A DNA stretch of 37,626 nucleotides from CAYSPT01 sp964432985 (GCA_964432985.1 CAYSPT010000050.1:1-37626); one strand, 5' to 3'; shown: positions 7,708 to 16,217, counted from the stretch's first letter. The notes: generated from the sequence alone by a model not told the origin. Program-made: numbers and translations.

Positions 7708-9759
7708 TTACTCCACGCTGAGACCGGCCAGAAAATCCTCCAACTCCCTGCGTTTCTGCTCGAGCTGCGACTGCTTCTTTTCGGCCTCGGAGCGGGTCTT
7801 TTCCAGCTCGTCTTCCTGCTTGTACAGGGTGTCCATGTAGCGCTTGTACAATTTAGATCCGGTGTCAACCGCTGTCATGTTCTCTCGTATCCGCTCCTGG
7901 TCGTCGGTGATGGAGCTTTCTCGTTCTTCCAACACCTCGATCTCCCGCTGAACCGCTTCCTGGTTTTTGCGGTACTCCGCCACCTGCTTGAGCGTCTTTT
8001 TGAGTTTATCGCTGGCGCGCTTGTGGCGGATGAAGAACTCAAGTTGATACAACGACTGGTCCGTGAGGTATAACACGCTGGGATAGACGTTTTCTTCAGC
8101 CACGGTGAAGTCCACCGTCTGATGAGCCTCCAACGGGATGCGGAACCGGTAGTACCGGTCGGTCCTCTCTTCCAGTGTTCCGGGTTGATCGGCATCTTTG
8201 GGCGCTTTGAGCTCCCAGCCATGACGGACCGGGTACTCAAGGATGAGAGTTTTTTCCTTATCCGACTTGTTGTTCAGGGTATACACCTTGGTGGACCTGG
8301 CCTTATTGACGGTCTCAAGGGTACCGTTTACGATTTTGATCATCTGGATTCGCTCCGTGCTCGATTCAGGACCGGGATCGACCAGGCACGTCAGATCAAC
8401 GGCGTATGAAAGCAGCTTTCTTTCGCCGGGACTGGTGTATCCCAGAAGCGCATCCCCGCCGTAGCTGCCGGAGTCGAACACGGTCACCGGACCGGATTCC
8501 AGGTGCAGCCCGCAGGTATTGCGAAGCAGCACGCCGTTTAAGGGGTTTTCCCGCCTGACCTCTTCGTTGTAAATAGACACCTTCTTGCCTTCCATCACCA
8601 GGTTGACGATGGGAATCATGGCGGAACAGCGACGCTTGATGCTCACCGTATCCTCGATGGCATACTCGAACAACTCACCAACTGATGCCGCCTGCACGCA
8701 AGCCTCCACCCCGGCAGACTGACGCGGCGCTTCGAGGCCGTCCATTGCGACCGTTTCGCTTTCGTCCATGAACTCCATGGGCGGTGGCGCGGCGATGGTG
8801 GCTTCGCGCAATTGTCTCATACGTTTCGGAGCGGATGGTTTTCTGGCTTTCAACATGGCGATCTCATCAGGTTTTCTCATATCCCGCACGGCGCCTTCGT
8901 AACTCCTGGGCCCTACCCCCGGCCTCAGAGGCGGCTCGTACCGCGGACGGTCGAGATAGAGGGGGTTGTAGAGGTCCTGGACAAACGAGATAGGGAGACC
9001 CGAAACAAGCGAAAGCTTGATGTCCTCCCAGTCTTCGTCCTGGGTGTTCTCCACGATGGCCCAGCCTTGCAGAAACGGCTTGTCTTCCGCGTCGAGCACC
9101 AGGCGGTAACTGGTTTTCCAGACAGGTGTTTCCAGAACATATCCCGCCACCAGGCGGCGCTTCCCTTTTCCGCAGAAATTGATGGTTACCGGCCGGTCAT
9201 CCTTGCGGGAGTTATCGGCGATGGCCTCCAGGGCTTTGCTGACCTCGGCGGCAAGCCGGTCATCCATCAGCTTCAATGAATCCAGCTTCTCCATGGGAAA
9301 GCTCATTATTCCCTCAGAATCGGTGAGCAGGTGAAGATACGATACCGGTAGCCGCTCTTTTTCAACCACGTGGTCGCGTGTCTCCACACCCATGATGACT
9401 CCCTGGAACTGGTCGGTGCCAACGGTTACCGTAACCTCGGAACCACGAAGCTGCTCGCAGATACCAGCCAGGGGCGGATTGTTACCCAGGTCAACCGAAA
9501 AGCTCGACAGTATCCGGCTGATCGGCTCGTTGCCGGCGAACGAAACCACCGATACCCGGCCGCCGTCCAGGTCCAGAAGCGAGAGCGATTTGAGCACATC
9601 GTCCACCTGGGAGGTCCTGAACCGCAGTGTTACCTCCCCGCTGCCCGACACCCGGCCCTCCCGCTGGAAATACCCTACCCCGCTGTTGAACAAAACCACT
9701 TTTTTCAGGGAAAACGGTGTTTTTTTTGTGCCGCTCGTACGCCCTTTTTTCGATGGCAT
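7708..9759 (-). CDS. DUF4139-domain protein, paralogue B, without signal peptide
   Basis: A 683-residue protein co-linear with paralogue A: it has the same LKKVVLFNSGVGYFQREG opening, the same AGYVLETPVWKTSYRL and NTQDEDWED blocks, and the same C-terminal coiled coil (EAVQREIEVLEERESS onward). Its N-terminus differs. Instead of a signal peptide it begins MPSKKGRTSGTKKTPFSLKK, basic and hydrophilic. I looked in the other two minus-strand frames just upstream and found no hydrophobic leader, so a simple frameshift does not explain the loss. The start is ATG at 9759 with GAGGTGG about seven bases upstream. It may be cytoplasmic, secreted by another route, or disabled. It is second in the run 11139 > 9820 > 9759 > 7708 > 7647. 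Confidence 0.78.
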   Translation of the reverse strand: MPSKKGRTSGTKKTPFSLKKVVLFNSGVGYFQREGRVSGSGEVTLRFRTSQVDDVLKSLSLLDLDGGRVSVVSFAGNEPISRILSSFSVDLGNNPPLAGICEQLRGSEVTVTVGTDQFQGVIMGVETRDHVVEKERLPVSYLHLLTDSEGIMSFPMEKLDSLKLMDDRLAAEVSKALEAIADNSRKDDRPVTINFCGKGKRRLVAGYVLETPVWKTSYRLVLDAEDKPFLQGWAIVENTQDEDWEDIKLSLVSGLPISFVQDLYNPLYLDRPRYEPPLRPGVGPRSYEGAVRDMRKPDEIAMLKARKPSAPKRMRQLREATIAAPPPMEFMDESETVAMDGLEAPRQSAGVEACVQAASVGELFEYAIEDTVSIKRRCSAMIPIVNLVMEGKKVSIYNEEVRRENPLNGVLLRNTCGLHLESGPVTVFDSGSYGGDALLGYTSPGERKLLSYAVDLTCLVDPGPESSTERIQMIKIVNGTLETVNKARSTKVYTLNNKSDKEKTLILEYPVRHGWELKAPKDADQPGTLEERTDRYYRFRIPLEAHQTVDFTVAEENVYPSVLYLTDQSLYQLEFFIRHKRASDKLKKTLKQVAEYRKNQEAVQREIEVLEERESSITDDQERIRENMTAVDTGSKLYKRYMDTLYKQEDELEKTRSEAEKKQSQLEQKRRELEDFLAGLSVE

Positions 9760-9819
9760 TGCTCGGCCACCTCACCTTCTAACCTGCTTATTTTAAAAAT
9801 GTCAGCTACGACAACTTGT

Positions 9820-11139
9820 TTAATGAGAGAGTTGATTCTCATCTATTCCGTTATGGATTACCAGATCCGAGCTTATATCGCCGTTGTCGTCCCGCTCGTC
9901 AAATCCGGTGCTGTACAGTATAAACGCATTGCCTGCTTTGCGGTACCTGTAGTTTTTGCCGGAGAAGGGATCGACCAGGATATCCGAACCTTTCTCCGGA
10001 CCGCTTGCTGATGCCATACCGGCCAAAGGAGACAGGATACCCGGATAGCTTCCCCGCTGGTGCCGGTACTCGTTGAGCAGGTGGATGATTTTCAGCCCGT
10101 CGCGCAGGGAAAAGACAGCCACCTCCTGGCCATAGGCCCGGGTAGCGTTGGGAATAGCAATCACCGCCAGCACCAGGGCCATGTACCTGGCCGGGGAAAG
10201 AATTTTACTGCCCCTTTCCACGTCCCTGTTGAGCTGCTGTATATAGATGGTTGATTTGTTTAAGTGAGGCTGGCTTTTCAGAAAACTTTTTCCCAGCCCT
10301 TTTTCCACCTCGCCATAATATGTTTCGATTATCTCTCTTAAATGACGGGTAGCCCGGGAGCCAAAAAAGAAAAGAAGAATCTTATCGAGCACGCCCTGCT
10401 TCATCTCTTTCTGCTGGGACTCCTCATCGCTGACCATCATAAAGGCTTTCAGGCTGAAATGTTTCTTGAAATCGAAGCTCTCCAGGAATTTCCGCTCGGC
10501 CAGAAACGCTTCGGCCACCGGAACCCGCTCCTCGAACAGGGCATCGACCTTCTTCAACAGGGCCCGCTCCTTGGCAGCGCTCAGCCCTCCCGTGGCGAAA
10601 AGGTCCGCCAGGCGCTCCAGGGCCCGTTTTTGAATTGCAATGGATATCATGTGGGTAATGAGAAACTTCAGCGTCCCGAAACCGTGACCGACGTCCAAAC
10701 CTAACTTCAACACGTTCAGGTAGACGGAAGCCGCCTGTTCGGGCAGGCCGAGATGAAACTGGTAATCACCGAAGGCCAGCATCGCTCGGGCGGTGGTGCG
10801 GATGGCGTTGAAGTCGGGCACATCGCTTTGCGTCATTTCGAAAAACGTCATGTCGTCCTGCACAAGCGGCGGAATGACGACGATGGTGGGAAGAGAGCCC
10901 CGGTAGCGTTTCATGAAACGCTTGTACAGGTCCTGGTTCTTAATGGCGAATTCCCTGATTTTGGGAAGCTTGTTCTTGCTGAGGATACCCCCCCGTGAGA
11001 TGAGGTCACCGTCCAGTTCGACTTTTTCACAAAAGGTGGGGAGGATTCTTTCAGCGCCGGCGGCCGGAACAATGAGGAGAATACACGCTAACAGAGCCAG
11101 TTTGAGAAATGTAACGCCGGCCTTCATCATGTCTGGCAC
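9820..11139 (-). CDS. Exported protein of unknown function
   Basis: A 439-residue protein that I do not recognise. The GTG start at 11139 has CTCCTT on the plus strand (AAGGAG on the coding strand) five bases upstream. A signal peptide is clear (FLKLALLACILLIVPAAGA). The body is mainly helical, with many Lys/Glu-rich stretches. A hydrophobic stretch ARYMALVLAVIAIPNATRAY lies around 325-345. The C-terminal ~90 residues contain LRDGLKIIHLLNEYRHQRGSYP and then DPFSGKNYRYRKAGNAFILYSTGFDERDDNGD in two consecutive blocks. That ending resembles the C-terminal part of pseudopilin-like and other exported bacterial proteins that read ...DPF.G..YRY...G..F.LYS.G.D. It precedes DUF4139 paralogue B on the same strand by 60 bases. 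Confidence 0.7.
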   Translation of the reverse strand: MPDMMKAGVTFLKLALLACILLIVPAAGAERILPTFCEKVELDGDLISRGGILSKNKLPKIREFAIKNQDLYKRFMKRYRGSLPTIVVIPPLVQDDMTFFEMTQSDVPDFNAIRTTARAMLAFGDYQFHLGLPEQAASVYLNVLKLGLDVGHGFGTLKFLITHMISIAIQKRALERLADLFATGGLSAAKERALLKKVDALFEERVPVAEAFLAERKFLESFDFKKHFSLKAFMMVSDEESQQKEMKQGVLDKILLFFFGSRATRHLREIIETYYGEVEKGLGKSFLKSQPHLNKSTIYIQQLNRDVERGSKILSPARYMALVLAVIAIPNATRAYGQEVAVFSLRDGLKIIHLLNEYRHQRGSYPGILSPLAGMASASGPEKGSDILVDPFSGKNYRYRKAGNAFILYSTGFDERDDNGDISSDLVIHNGIDENQLSH

Positions 11140-11173
11140 ACAGGACTCCTTACTTTCTATCCTCCCTGCTCAG

Positions 11174-11265
11174 GCTTCTTTCGCCAACTCACCTGCTAAA
11201 CCGATATCCGTTTGGGTAGCCTCTTTTACGCTTCTTTCGCCAACTCACCTGCTAAACCGATATCC
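11174..11265. repeat. 36-bp direct repeat duplicating the 3' end of the HD-domain gene
   Basis: An identical 36-base sequence occurs at 11174-11209 and 11230-11265, 56 bases apart. The right copy encodes the last residues (DIGLAGELAKEA) and leads into the stop of the HD gene. The left copy, downstream of that stop, can encode the same peptide followed by its own stop. It is a short tandem duplication of the gene's tail in the 3' untranslated region. Confidence 0.9.
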
Positions 11266-11816
11266 TCGGCTACCTCTCGCATCCCCATTATCACATCCTG
11301 AATCAACTCTCCGCGTTCCACTCCCAGCAACTCCGCTCCTTTGTCGATAACTTCGCGGTTGACCCCGGCGGCGAAGCGCTTGTCTTTCCACTTCTTTTTA
11401 ACCGATTTGGGCTTCATATCCAGGACACTTTTGGAAGGGCGCACCAGGGCGGCGGCAGCCACCAGCCCGGTGAGCTCGTCGATGGCGTAGAGCACCTTTT
11501 CCATCCGGTGCTGAGGCTCAATGTCAGTAAACATACCCCAGGCGTGGGAGAGCACCGCCCGGATGTAATCCTCGGGCCAGTTCCGCTCCCTGAGTATCCG
11601 TTCAGTCTGCTGGCAGTGCCGCTCCGCGTACTGCTCGTAATCCAGGTCGTGCACCAGACCAATGACACCCCATTTTTCTACATCTTCATCGTACTTGGCG
11701 GCAATGTACCGCATGACGCCCTCTACCGAGAGCGCGTGCTTGATCAGGCTGTCGCTTTTGTTGAATTCCTTGAGAAGCGCCAACGCTTCATTCCTGTCAG
11801 GAACATGATTAGTCAT
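11226..11816 (-). CDS. HD-domain metal-dependent phosphohydrolase family protein
   Basis: A 196-residue protein from the ATG at 11816, which has AAGGTG nine bases upstream; an in-frame GTG four codons earlier is less well placed. HD landmarks are LIKHALSVEGVMRYIA, VIGLVHDLDYE (the HD pair) and AVLSHAWG, followed by AIDELTGLVAAAALVRP. The family usually hydrolyses nucleotides or other phosphoesters using bound metal. Small stand-alone members like this are common and their substrates are mostly unknown. Its leader contains sequence modules shared with the leader of the Rrf2 gene. The last 12 codons are duplicated downstream of the stop. Confidence 0.82.
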   Translation of the reverse strand: MTNHVPDRNEALALLKEFNKSDSLIKHALSVEGVMRYIAAKYDEDVEKWGVIGLVHDLDYEQYAERHCQQTERILRERNWPEDYIRAVLSHAWGMFTDIEPQHRMEKVLYAIDELTGLVAAAALVRPSKSVLDMKPKSVKKKWKDKRFAAGVNREVIDKGAELLGVERGELIQDVIMGMREVAEDIGLAGELAKEA

Positions 11817-11832
11817 GATAATGTTCACCTTA

Positions 11833-11950
11833 CTTTCTACACCTACTTATCAGAGGGCGGGAAGAAGGAGCCCAGGTTACTGAACCATGTCCTACTGGCT
11901 ATATCAACATCGAAAGACATTCTAGAGACCCCTTTCTACACTCACTTATC
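11833..11950. repeat. Intergenic repeat modules P (twice) and Q, shared with 21355-21417
   Basis: Module P, CTTTCTACACYYACTTATC, occurs at 11833-11851 (continuing AGAGG to 11856) and at 11932-11950, flanking about 80 bases. Module Q (20 bases, GTTACTGAACCATGTCCTAC) lies between them at 11876-11895. Exact or near-exact copies of both occur upstream of the Rrf2 gene. There P is on the same strand (21394-21417) and Q is inverted (21355-21374). The right P copy overlaps the stop codon of the K+ channel gene. Confidence 0.8.
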
Positions 11951-12962
11951 CAAGATAGACGATTTCGTCGCCGTCTTCCAGGACCATGCCGTCCAGCGCC
12001 TGCGGCCCCACGTTACGGCCGTCCCGGACCACGCCGATGACTACCATGTTTTCGAGATTTTTAGGGGCTTTCCCCGCCTCTTCCGGTTCTATCTTACGCT
12101 GGCGCAGGGTGGCGCCCCGGGTGGTGGTCAACAGGTCGCTCACCATCTCGACGCTGTTGGCGTTGGAGACCGCCATGGCCATCAGGTTGCCGCCGGTGAG
12201 TGACGGTGATATGAGCACGTCGGCACCGGCCCGTTTGAGCAGCTTGATGTTTTCTTCCTGGCTTACCCGGGACACTATTTTCACCTTCGGATTGAGGTCC
12301 CTGGCGGTGAGAGCAATGAGTACGTTGGTGTCATCCTGCGGGGTAGCAACGATCAGGACGCCGGCCCGGTCCACTCCGGCCAGGAGCAGGTTTTCTTCCC
12401 GGGTGGGATTGCCCAGCAGACCGTTGACTCCCAGGTCGGCAGCCTCCTTGATCCGCTGTTCGTCATCGTCGACCACCACCAGATTGTGTTGGCCGTAGCC
12501 GTTGGCGATCAGCTCCCTGACAGCGGCGGTACCGGTATTTGCGTAACCGGCCACAATCACGTGTCCCTGCATCTTCTTGAAGGCATGAGTCATTCTGTAC
12601 TCCTCCCAGTATTTCTGGATAACGAACTGGTACGCGGTCCCGATAAAAAGGACCCATACCAGAATCCTCACCGGGGTGATAATCAGCGTGTCGAACATCC
12701 GGGCCCCTTCGGTAACCGGTACGATGTCGCCGTATCCCACGGTGGTCACGGTCACCACGGTGAAGTAGAGAGCGTCGACATATGAAAAGTTACCGTCGGT
12801 GTTGCAGTCCTTGATGTGGTCCTTTTCAACTACCCAGAAGACGGCCGAGACCACCAGCAGCAGCACCACGGCAAACAATATCCGGTACCCGATGATCTGA
12901 AGCGGCGGACGTTCCCTGCGGAAAAACTTCTTCGAGGGCGTCGAGCCTTGATTTCCGATCAT
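11946..12962 (-). CDS. Potassium channel with C-terminal RCK (TrkA-N/TrkA-C) domains
   Basis: A 338-residue protein. Residues ~20-115 form a two-helix pore module: a first helix (IGYRILFAVVLLLVVSAVFW), a pore loop with the K+ selectivity filter TVGYGD preceded by YFTVVTVT, and a second helix (ILVWVLFIGTAYQFVI). Then comes an RCK N-lobe that starts HVIVAGYANTGTAAVREL, a Rossmann nucleotide-binding loop, with the acidic end of beta-2 in VVVDDDEQRI. It is followed by a TrkA-C-like C-lobe ending in EDGDEIVYLG. Such channels are ligand-gated K+ channels (MthK-like). The ATG at 12962 has AAAGGAC seven bases upstream. The gene follows the BtpA-like gene by 34 bases. Confidence 0.92.
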   Translation of the reverse strand: MIGNQGSTPSKKFFRRERPPLQIIGYRILFAVVLLLVVSAVFWVVEKDHIKDCNTDGNFSYVDALYFTVVTVTTVGYGDIVPVTEGARMFDTLIITPVRILVWVLFIGTAYQFVIQKYWEEYRMTHAFKKMQGHVIVAGYANTGTAAVRELIANGYGQHNLVVVDDDEQRIKEAADLGVNGLLGNPTREENLLLAGVDRAGVLIVATPQDDTNVLIALTARDLNPKVKIVSRVSQEENIKLLKRAGADVLISPSLTGGNLMAMAVSNANSVEMVSDLLTTTRGATLRQRKIEPEEAGKAPKNLENMVVIGVVRDGRNVGPQALDGMVLEDGDEIVYLG

Positions 12963-12996
12963 ACTCGTCCTTTCTACGTGTGCAGCTCAGGCGCTC

Positions 12997-13848
12997 TCAC
13001 TGTTTTCTGAGAGCGTTGAGCGTCTCGACAAACCGCCAGACGCGCTTCTCTTCCACCGGGTTGTCAGCGTGACCGTCGATTTTAAAGCAGCTCCCCACGA
13101 TAAAGCCGTCGGTACTGCGGTGATAGGTTTCCAGGTTGGCCTCGGTGACTCCACTTCCCACCAGGACCGGAAGATCCGTGCAGCTTTTCGCGGCGGCGAT
13201 GTCACTCTCCTGCGCGGCTGCACCGGTACGGGTCCCCGAAATTATCAGGGCATCGGCCAGACCGCGTTCCGCGGCATCCTGCACTTCCTGCTCCAGGCTC
13301 CAGCCCCCCAGTGAGGTGGCGTGCTTCACCTGGATATCGGCCATGATCAAGACCTCCGACTGCAAAGCCCGGCGCAGCCTGAGAGCCCGGTGAGCCACTC
13401 CCTGGATAAGCCCCTGGTCGGCCACGTGGGCTCCCATGAGCATGTTGACCCGGATAAAATGAGCGCCGGTGGCGGCGGCGATGGCCAGGGCCGATTCGGC
13501 ATCGTTTCTCAGTACGTTGACTCCCACGGGGATGTCCACTGTCTGGACGATGTCCCTGGTTATGGCTGACATGGCCGCCACCGTTTCTGCCGGGACCCGG
13601 CCCGGGTAGAACGGGGCATCACCGAAATTTTCCACGATCAGACCATCCGCGCCGCACCCCTGGTAAACCACCGCCTCTTCCAGGGCGAGACGGTACACCT
13701 CGTCCACCCGCATACCGACGGTTCCCCCATAACGGGGAGAACCGGGCAGCGCCTTGAGATGCACCACCGCTAAAAGCGGCTTAACCACCTCAGGTGGTTC
13801 AACCGCCAGGGGCGGTTTGGCCTTTTTGAACAATTTAGAAAAACTCAT
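12997..13848 (-). CDS. BtpA/SgcQ-family TIM-barrel protein
   Basis: About 283 residues from the ATG at 13848, which has GGGAG five bases upstream. A GTG at 13863 overlaps the stop of the SagB-type gene (GTGA) and is an alternative coupled start. After a short basic N-terminal extension the core starts VVHLKALPGSPRYGG, the usual BtpA opening. GADGLIVENFGDAPFY, IPVGVNVLRNDA, HFIRVNMLMGAHVADQG, DIQVKHATSLGG and VLVGSGVTEAN follow, all BtpA-family signatures. BtpA was linked to photosystem I stability in cyanobacteria, but the family is broad in non-photosynthetic bacteria and archaea and its reaction is not established. Its coupling with a nitroreductase here is notable. Confidence 0.88.
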   Translation of the reverse strand: MSFSKLFKKAKPPLAVEPPEVVKPLLAVVHLKALPGSPRYGGTVGMRVDEVYRLALEEAVVYQGCGADGLIVENFGDAPFYPGRVPAETVAAMSAITRDIVQTVDIPVGVNVLRNDAESALAIAAATGAHFIRVNMLMGAHVADQGLIQGVAHRALRLRRALQSEVLIMADIQVKHATSLGGWSLEQEVQDAAERGLADALIISGTRTGAAAQESDIAAAKSCTDLPVLVGSGVTEANLETYHRSTDGFIVGSCFKIDGHADNPVEEKRVWRFVETLNALRKQ

Positions 13849-13859
13849 AGTACTCCCTT

Positions 13860-14591
13860 TCACACCACTTTGCCCACCGTGGCAACATAGATGGCAAACT
13901 GCTCTTCACCGTCCACGTCGAGTGTCCGGTTGAGGCTGTCGTCATCGAATGCCGCGATGGCGCAGACCCCGCAGTTCACCGCCTGGGCGGCCAGGTACAG
14001 GTTCTGACAGGCATGGCCGGCATCCAGGTGGAGGTACCGGTAGCCGCGCTGGCCATACCTCCAGCACATCCGGTACGGCACCGCCGTCCAGATGAACGTT
14101 GCGGCACTGGTAAGTATGAATCCCTGACCGAAGCAGCCTTCCGTAATCCTGGCAGCCAGGTGCTCACTGCTGGAGAGCAAAACCAGCTGATGTTCCACGG
14201 CCAGGAACCGGTACAGTCCGGGCTGCAGCCCTTCCACGTTGTTGATAAGAAGATAGGTCTCAAAAGCGTGCCGGGCTCCTGCGGAAGGGACCGTCCTGAG
14301 CGTCGCTCCGGGAAATGTTTCCCGGACGCCCTGGGTGCACCACAGCAATAACGAAAGCTCGTCAAGCTTTAGCGGTGTCCGTTTATAATCACGTACGCTT
14401 CGCCGCTGGTCGATCGCCTTGAGCAAACCGATTTCATCAGCGTGAATCTCCGTTATAGACGGCAGATCGATCACGGAACCGGTATTGGCTGCAGGTTCCT
14501 CGACGGGTGGCGGAGGCGTGCCCAGCATCTGGTCCGACTGCCCCATGTTGTGATATTTCGTTTTCACCATAAAATCGTGACCGCTACCCAT
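13860..14591 (-). CDS. SagB-type (ThcOx family) FMN-dependent nitroreductase-fold oxidoreductase
   Basis: About 243 residues from the ATG at 14591. I prefer this start because MGSGHDFMVKTKYHNMG plus SDQ and a Pro-rich run matches the usual opening of stand-alone SagB-type proteins; an ATG 20 codons earlier has no ribosome-binding site. Nitroreductase motifs are QRRSVRDYKRTPLKLDELSLLL (FMN phosphate contact), TVPSAGARHAFETYLLI, LHLDAGHACQNLYLAAQAVN and IAAFDDDSLNRTLDVDG. In TOMM pathways SagB oxidises azolines, but there is no cyclodehydratase (YcaO) or precursor peptide in this window, so the substrate is unknown. Its stop overlaps the potential GTG start of the BtpA-like gene. Confidence 0.87.
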   Translation of the reverse strand: MGSGHDFMVKTKYHNMGQSDQMLGTPPPPVEEPAANTGSVIDLPSITEIHADEIGLLKAIDQRRSVRDYKRTPLKLDELSLLLWCTQGVRETFPGATLRTVPSAGARHAFETYLLINNVEGLQPGLYRFLAVEHQLVLLSSSEHLAARITEGCFGQGFILTSAATFIWTAVPYRMCWRYGQRGYRYLHLDAGHACQNLYLAAQAVNCGVCAIAAFDDDSLNRTLDVDGEEQFAIYVATVGKVV

Positions 14592-14722
14592 AGTTGTTTC
14601 ATCATCTCCATTATGTTTTATAGCAATAGCAAGAGATAGTGCTTTTACCATTTTACTGATTCAAATAGTAGACAAACAATACCACCATGTCAAGCAAGTG
14701 TGGCAGCCCAGGGTAAACCCGG

Positions 14723-16108
14723 TTAAAAGGAAAACCTTTCGATGTGGATACGACGGCGTGGAAAACCAAGTCCACACAGAGTTCTGAATACGCCAGCCAT
14801 CATCGGCGGCGGGCCACAGAGAAACACCCGGGCGGAGCGATCCTGCTCGGACAGTAATCTCTCCAGAAGAAGCCAGGTTAAACGGCTGCCTGTTATAAGG
14901 CCGCTCGTTTTCCGGCCATTAGTAATCCGGTGGGTTTCACCGTCCTCTTCCGGCCCGGAAAGGACGTGATGCACCTTCACCCCGGGAAGTTTCTCCTGCA
15001 AAGCGCCTAGTTCACCGCTTAAGAACATGTCGCGCTTTTCCCTGTTTCCCCACAGCAGGGTTACCGGCCGTTTATCCCCGGTACCGTCCATGTTTCTCAG
15101 CATACTTATCATGGGTGTTATACCGACACCACCGGCAATGAACAGGAGAGGTTCTCGTTCGAACAGGCAATAACTGAAGTGCCCGTACGGGCCGTCGACA
15201 CGGGCTTGGTCCCCCGGAGACAACCGGCCAATTATCTTTGTATAATCGCCGCTTTCCTTGACGGTAACGGTGATGTTTCCCCCAGCGGCCGGAGTGGGGG
15301 CTGACGACAGGGAAAACGGATGCTCCTGAGGCGGCAAATTCTTTCCATACGGGGTGAGAAAAACAAACTGGCCGGGCAGGTAGCTGAACTGTTTTGACCC
15401 GGGCGGTTTCAGGTGAATAGTCCACGTATTGTAGTTCTCCCGCTTTACAGCCACCACCGTAAAATGGTCCCCTTTTTTAAGCAGAGGACCGATAATCTGG
15501 GTCCAGATGAATAAAGCACCGTAAGCACACGACAGAACCATCCAGAACCAGTAGAACCATCCGCCGGCCATGTCGCTGCCGAGCCGGAAACCGTGCACCG
15601 CTGCCAGAACCGTGGCCGGAAACGCCAGCAGGAGGTGGATTCGCCGCCAGGCTTCAAACGAAAGCTCCAGAAACGCCCGCCAGAGGCTGGTGCAGATGAC
15701 CGCTGCCAGCAGCGTCAGCGAAGCGGCGCCGGCCAGTTCTGGCCACAGGTACCACTGAAGCGCGCCGAGATTGTAGGTATCAAGCGCATAGAGAAGCATG
15801 GGATGCAGCGCCGCCAGTACACCGGCCGCGGCGCCCAGACGGCGGTGCCAGCTAAGCAGCCGGTCCAGGGCGAACACCCGGTCGAGAAACGCAAGCCGGG
15901 CGGCGATGAAAAACTGGAAAAAGAGCAGCAGCAGGGCTACCAGGCCACAGGCCTTGCCGGCGGCCCGGACATGGGCTTGAAGCGGTGTCAGCGCCGCCAG
16001 GTCGCCGGGCAGCTGCCGGTAGGCCGCCGCGACCACCCCCAGCACCAGGGCCACGGTCAGCATGACGAGCAAAACCTGAAAAAACGATCGCAAGCGGTAA
16101 GGTATCAT
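14723..16108 (-). CDS. Ferric-reductase-like transmembrane flavocytochrome (FAD/NAD(P)H)
   Basis: About 461 residues from the ATG at 16108; a GTG six codons earlier is possible. The N-terminal half is a ferric-reductase-like membrane domain of about six helices with candidate haem histidines in SWHRRLGA, ALHPML, RRIHLLL and AAVHGF. The C-terminal half is a ferredoxin-reductase-type flavin/nicotinamide unit: the FAD motif HPFSLSS, the NAD(P)H loop FIAGGVGITPMI, CGPPPMMAG, and the C-terminal ERFSF. The predicted reaction is electron transfer from NAD(P)H through FAD and haem across the membrane, to ferric chelates or oxygen. It is divergent from the PAS gene, with a 9-base palindrome in the shared upstream region. 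Confidence 0.9.
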   Translation of the reverse strand: MIPYRLRSFFQVLLVMLTVALVLGVVAAAYRQLPGDLAALTPLQAHVRAAGKACGLVALLLLFFQFFIAARLAFLDRVFALDRLLSWHRRLGAAAGVLAALHPMLLYALDTYNLGALQWYLWPELAGAASLTLLAAVICTSLWRAFLELSFEAWRRIHLLLAFPATVLAAVHGFRLGSDMAGGWFYWFWMVLSCAYGALFIWTQIIGPLLKKGDHFTVVAVKRENYNTWTIHLKPPGSKQFSYLPGQFVFLTPYGKNLPPQEHPFSLSSAPTPAAGGNITVTVKESGDYTKIIGRLSPGDQARVDGPYGHFSYCLFEREPLLFIAGGVGITPMISMLRNMDGTGDKRPVTLLWGNREKRDMFLSGELGALQEKLPGVKVHHVLSGPEEDGETHRITNGRKTSGLITGSRLTWLLLERLLSEQDRSARVFLCGPPPMMAGVFRTLCGLGFPRRRIHIERFSF

Positions 16109-16192
16109 CAGCTCAAAGTATATCACGGTTCATCATATGTCCCGGCTCAGACTAGAGATCAATTCGGTCCCGGTCATGGGTGTCCATTCACA

Positions 16193-16217
16193 GGTTGTTT
16201 CAAAATTCGAAACAACC
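16193..16217. promoter_or_regulatory. Perfect 9-bp palindrome between divergent genes, candidate operator
   Basis: GGTTGTTTC (16193-16201) and GAAACAACC (16209-16217) are exact inverted repeats separated by seven bases. They lie in the divergent region between the flavocytochrome gene (minus) and the PAS gene (plus). No T-run follows on either strand, so an operator is more likely than a terminator. Confidence 0.5.

Noticed and set aside
13860..14591. TOMM (thiazole/oxazole-modified peptide) cluster based on the SagB-type protein
   Set aside because: There is no YcaO cyclodehydratase, no precursor peptide and no dedicated exporter next to it; stand-alone SagB-type proteins are common.
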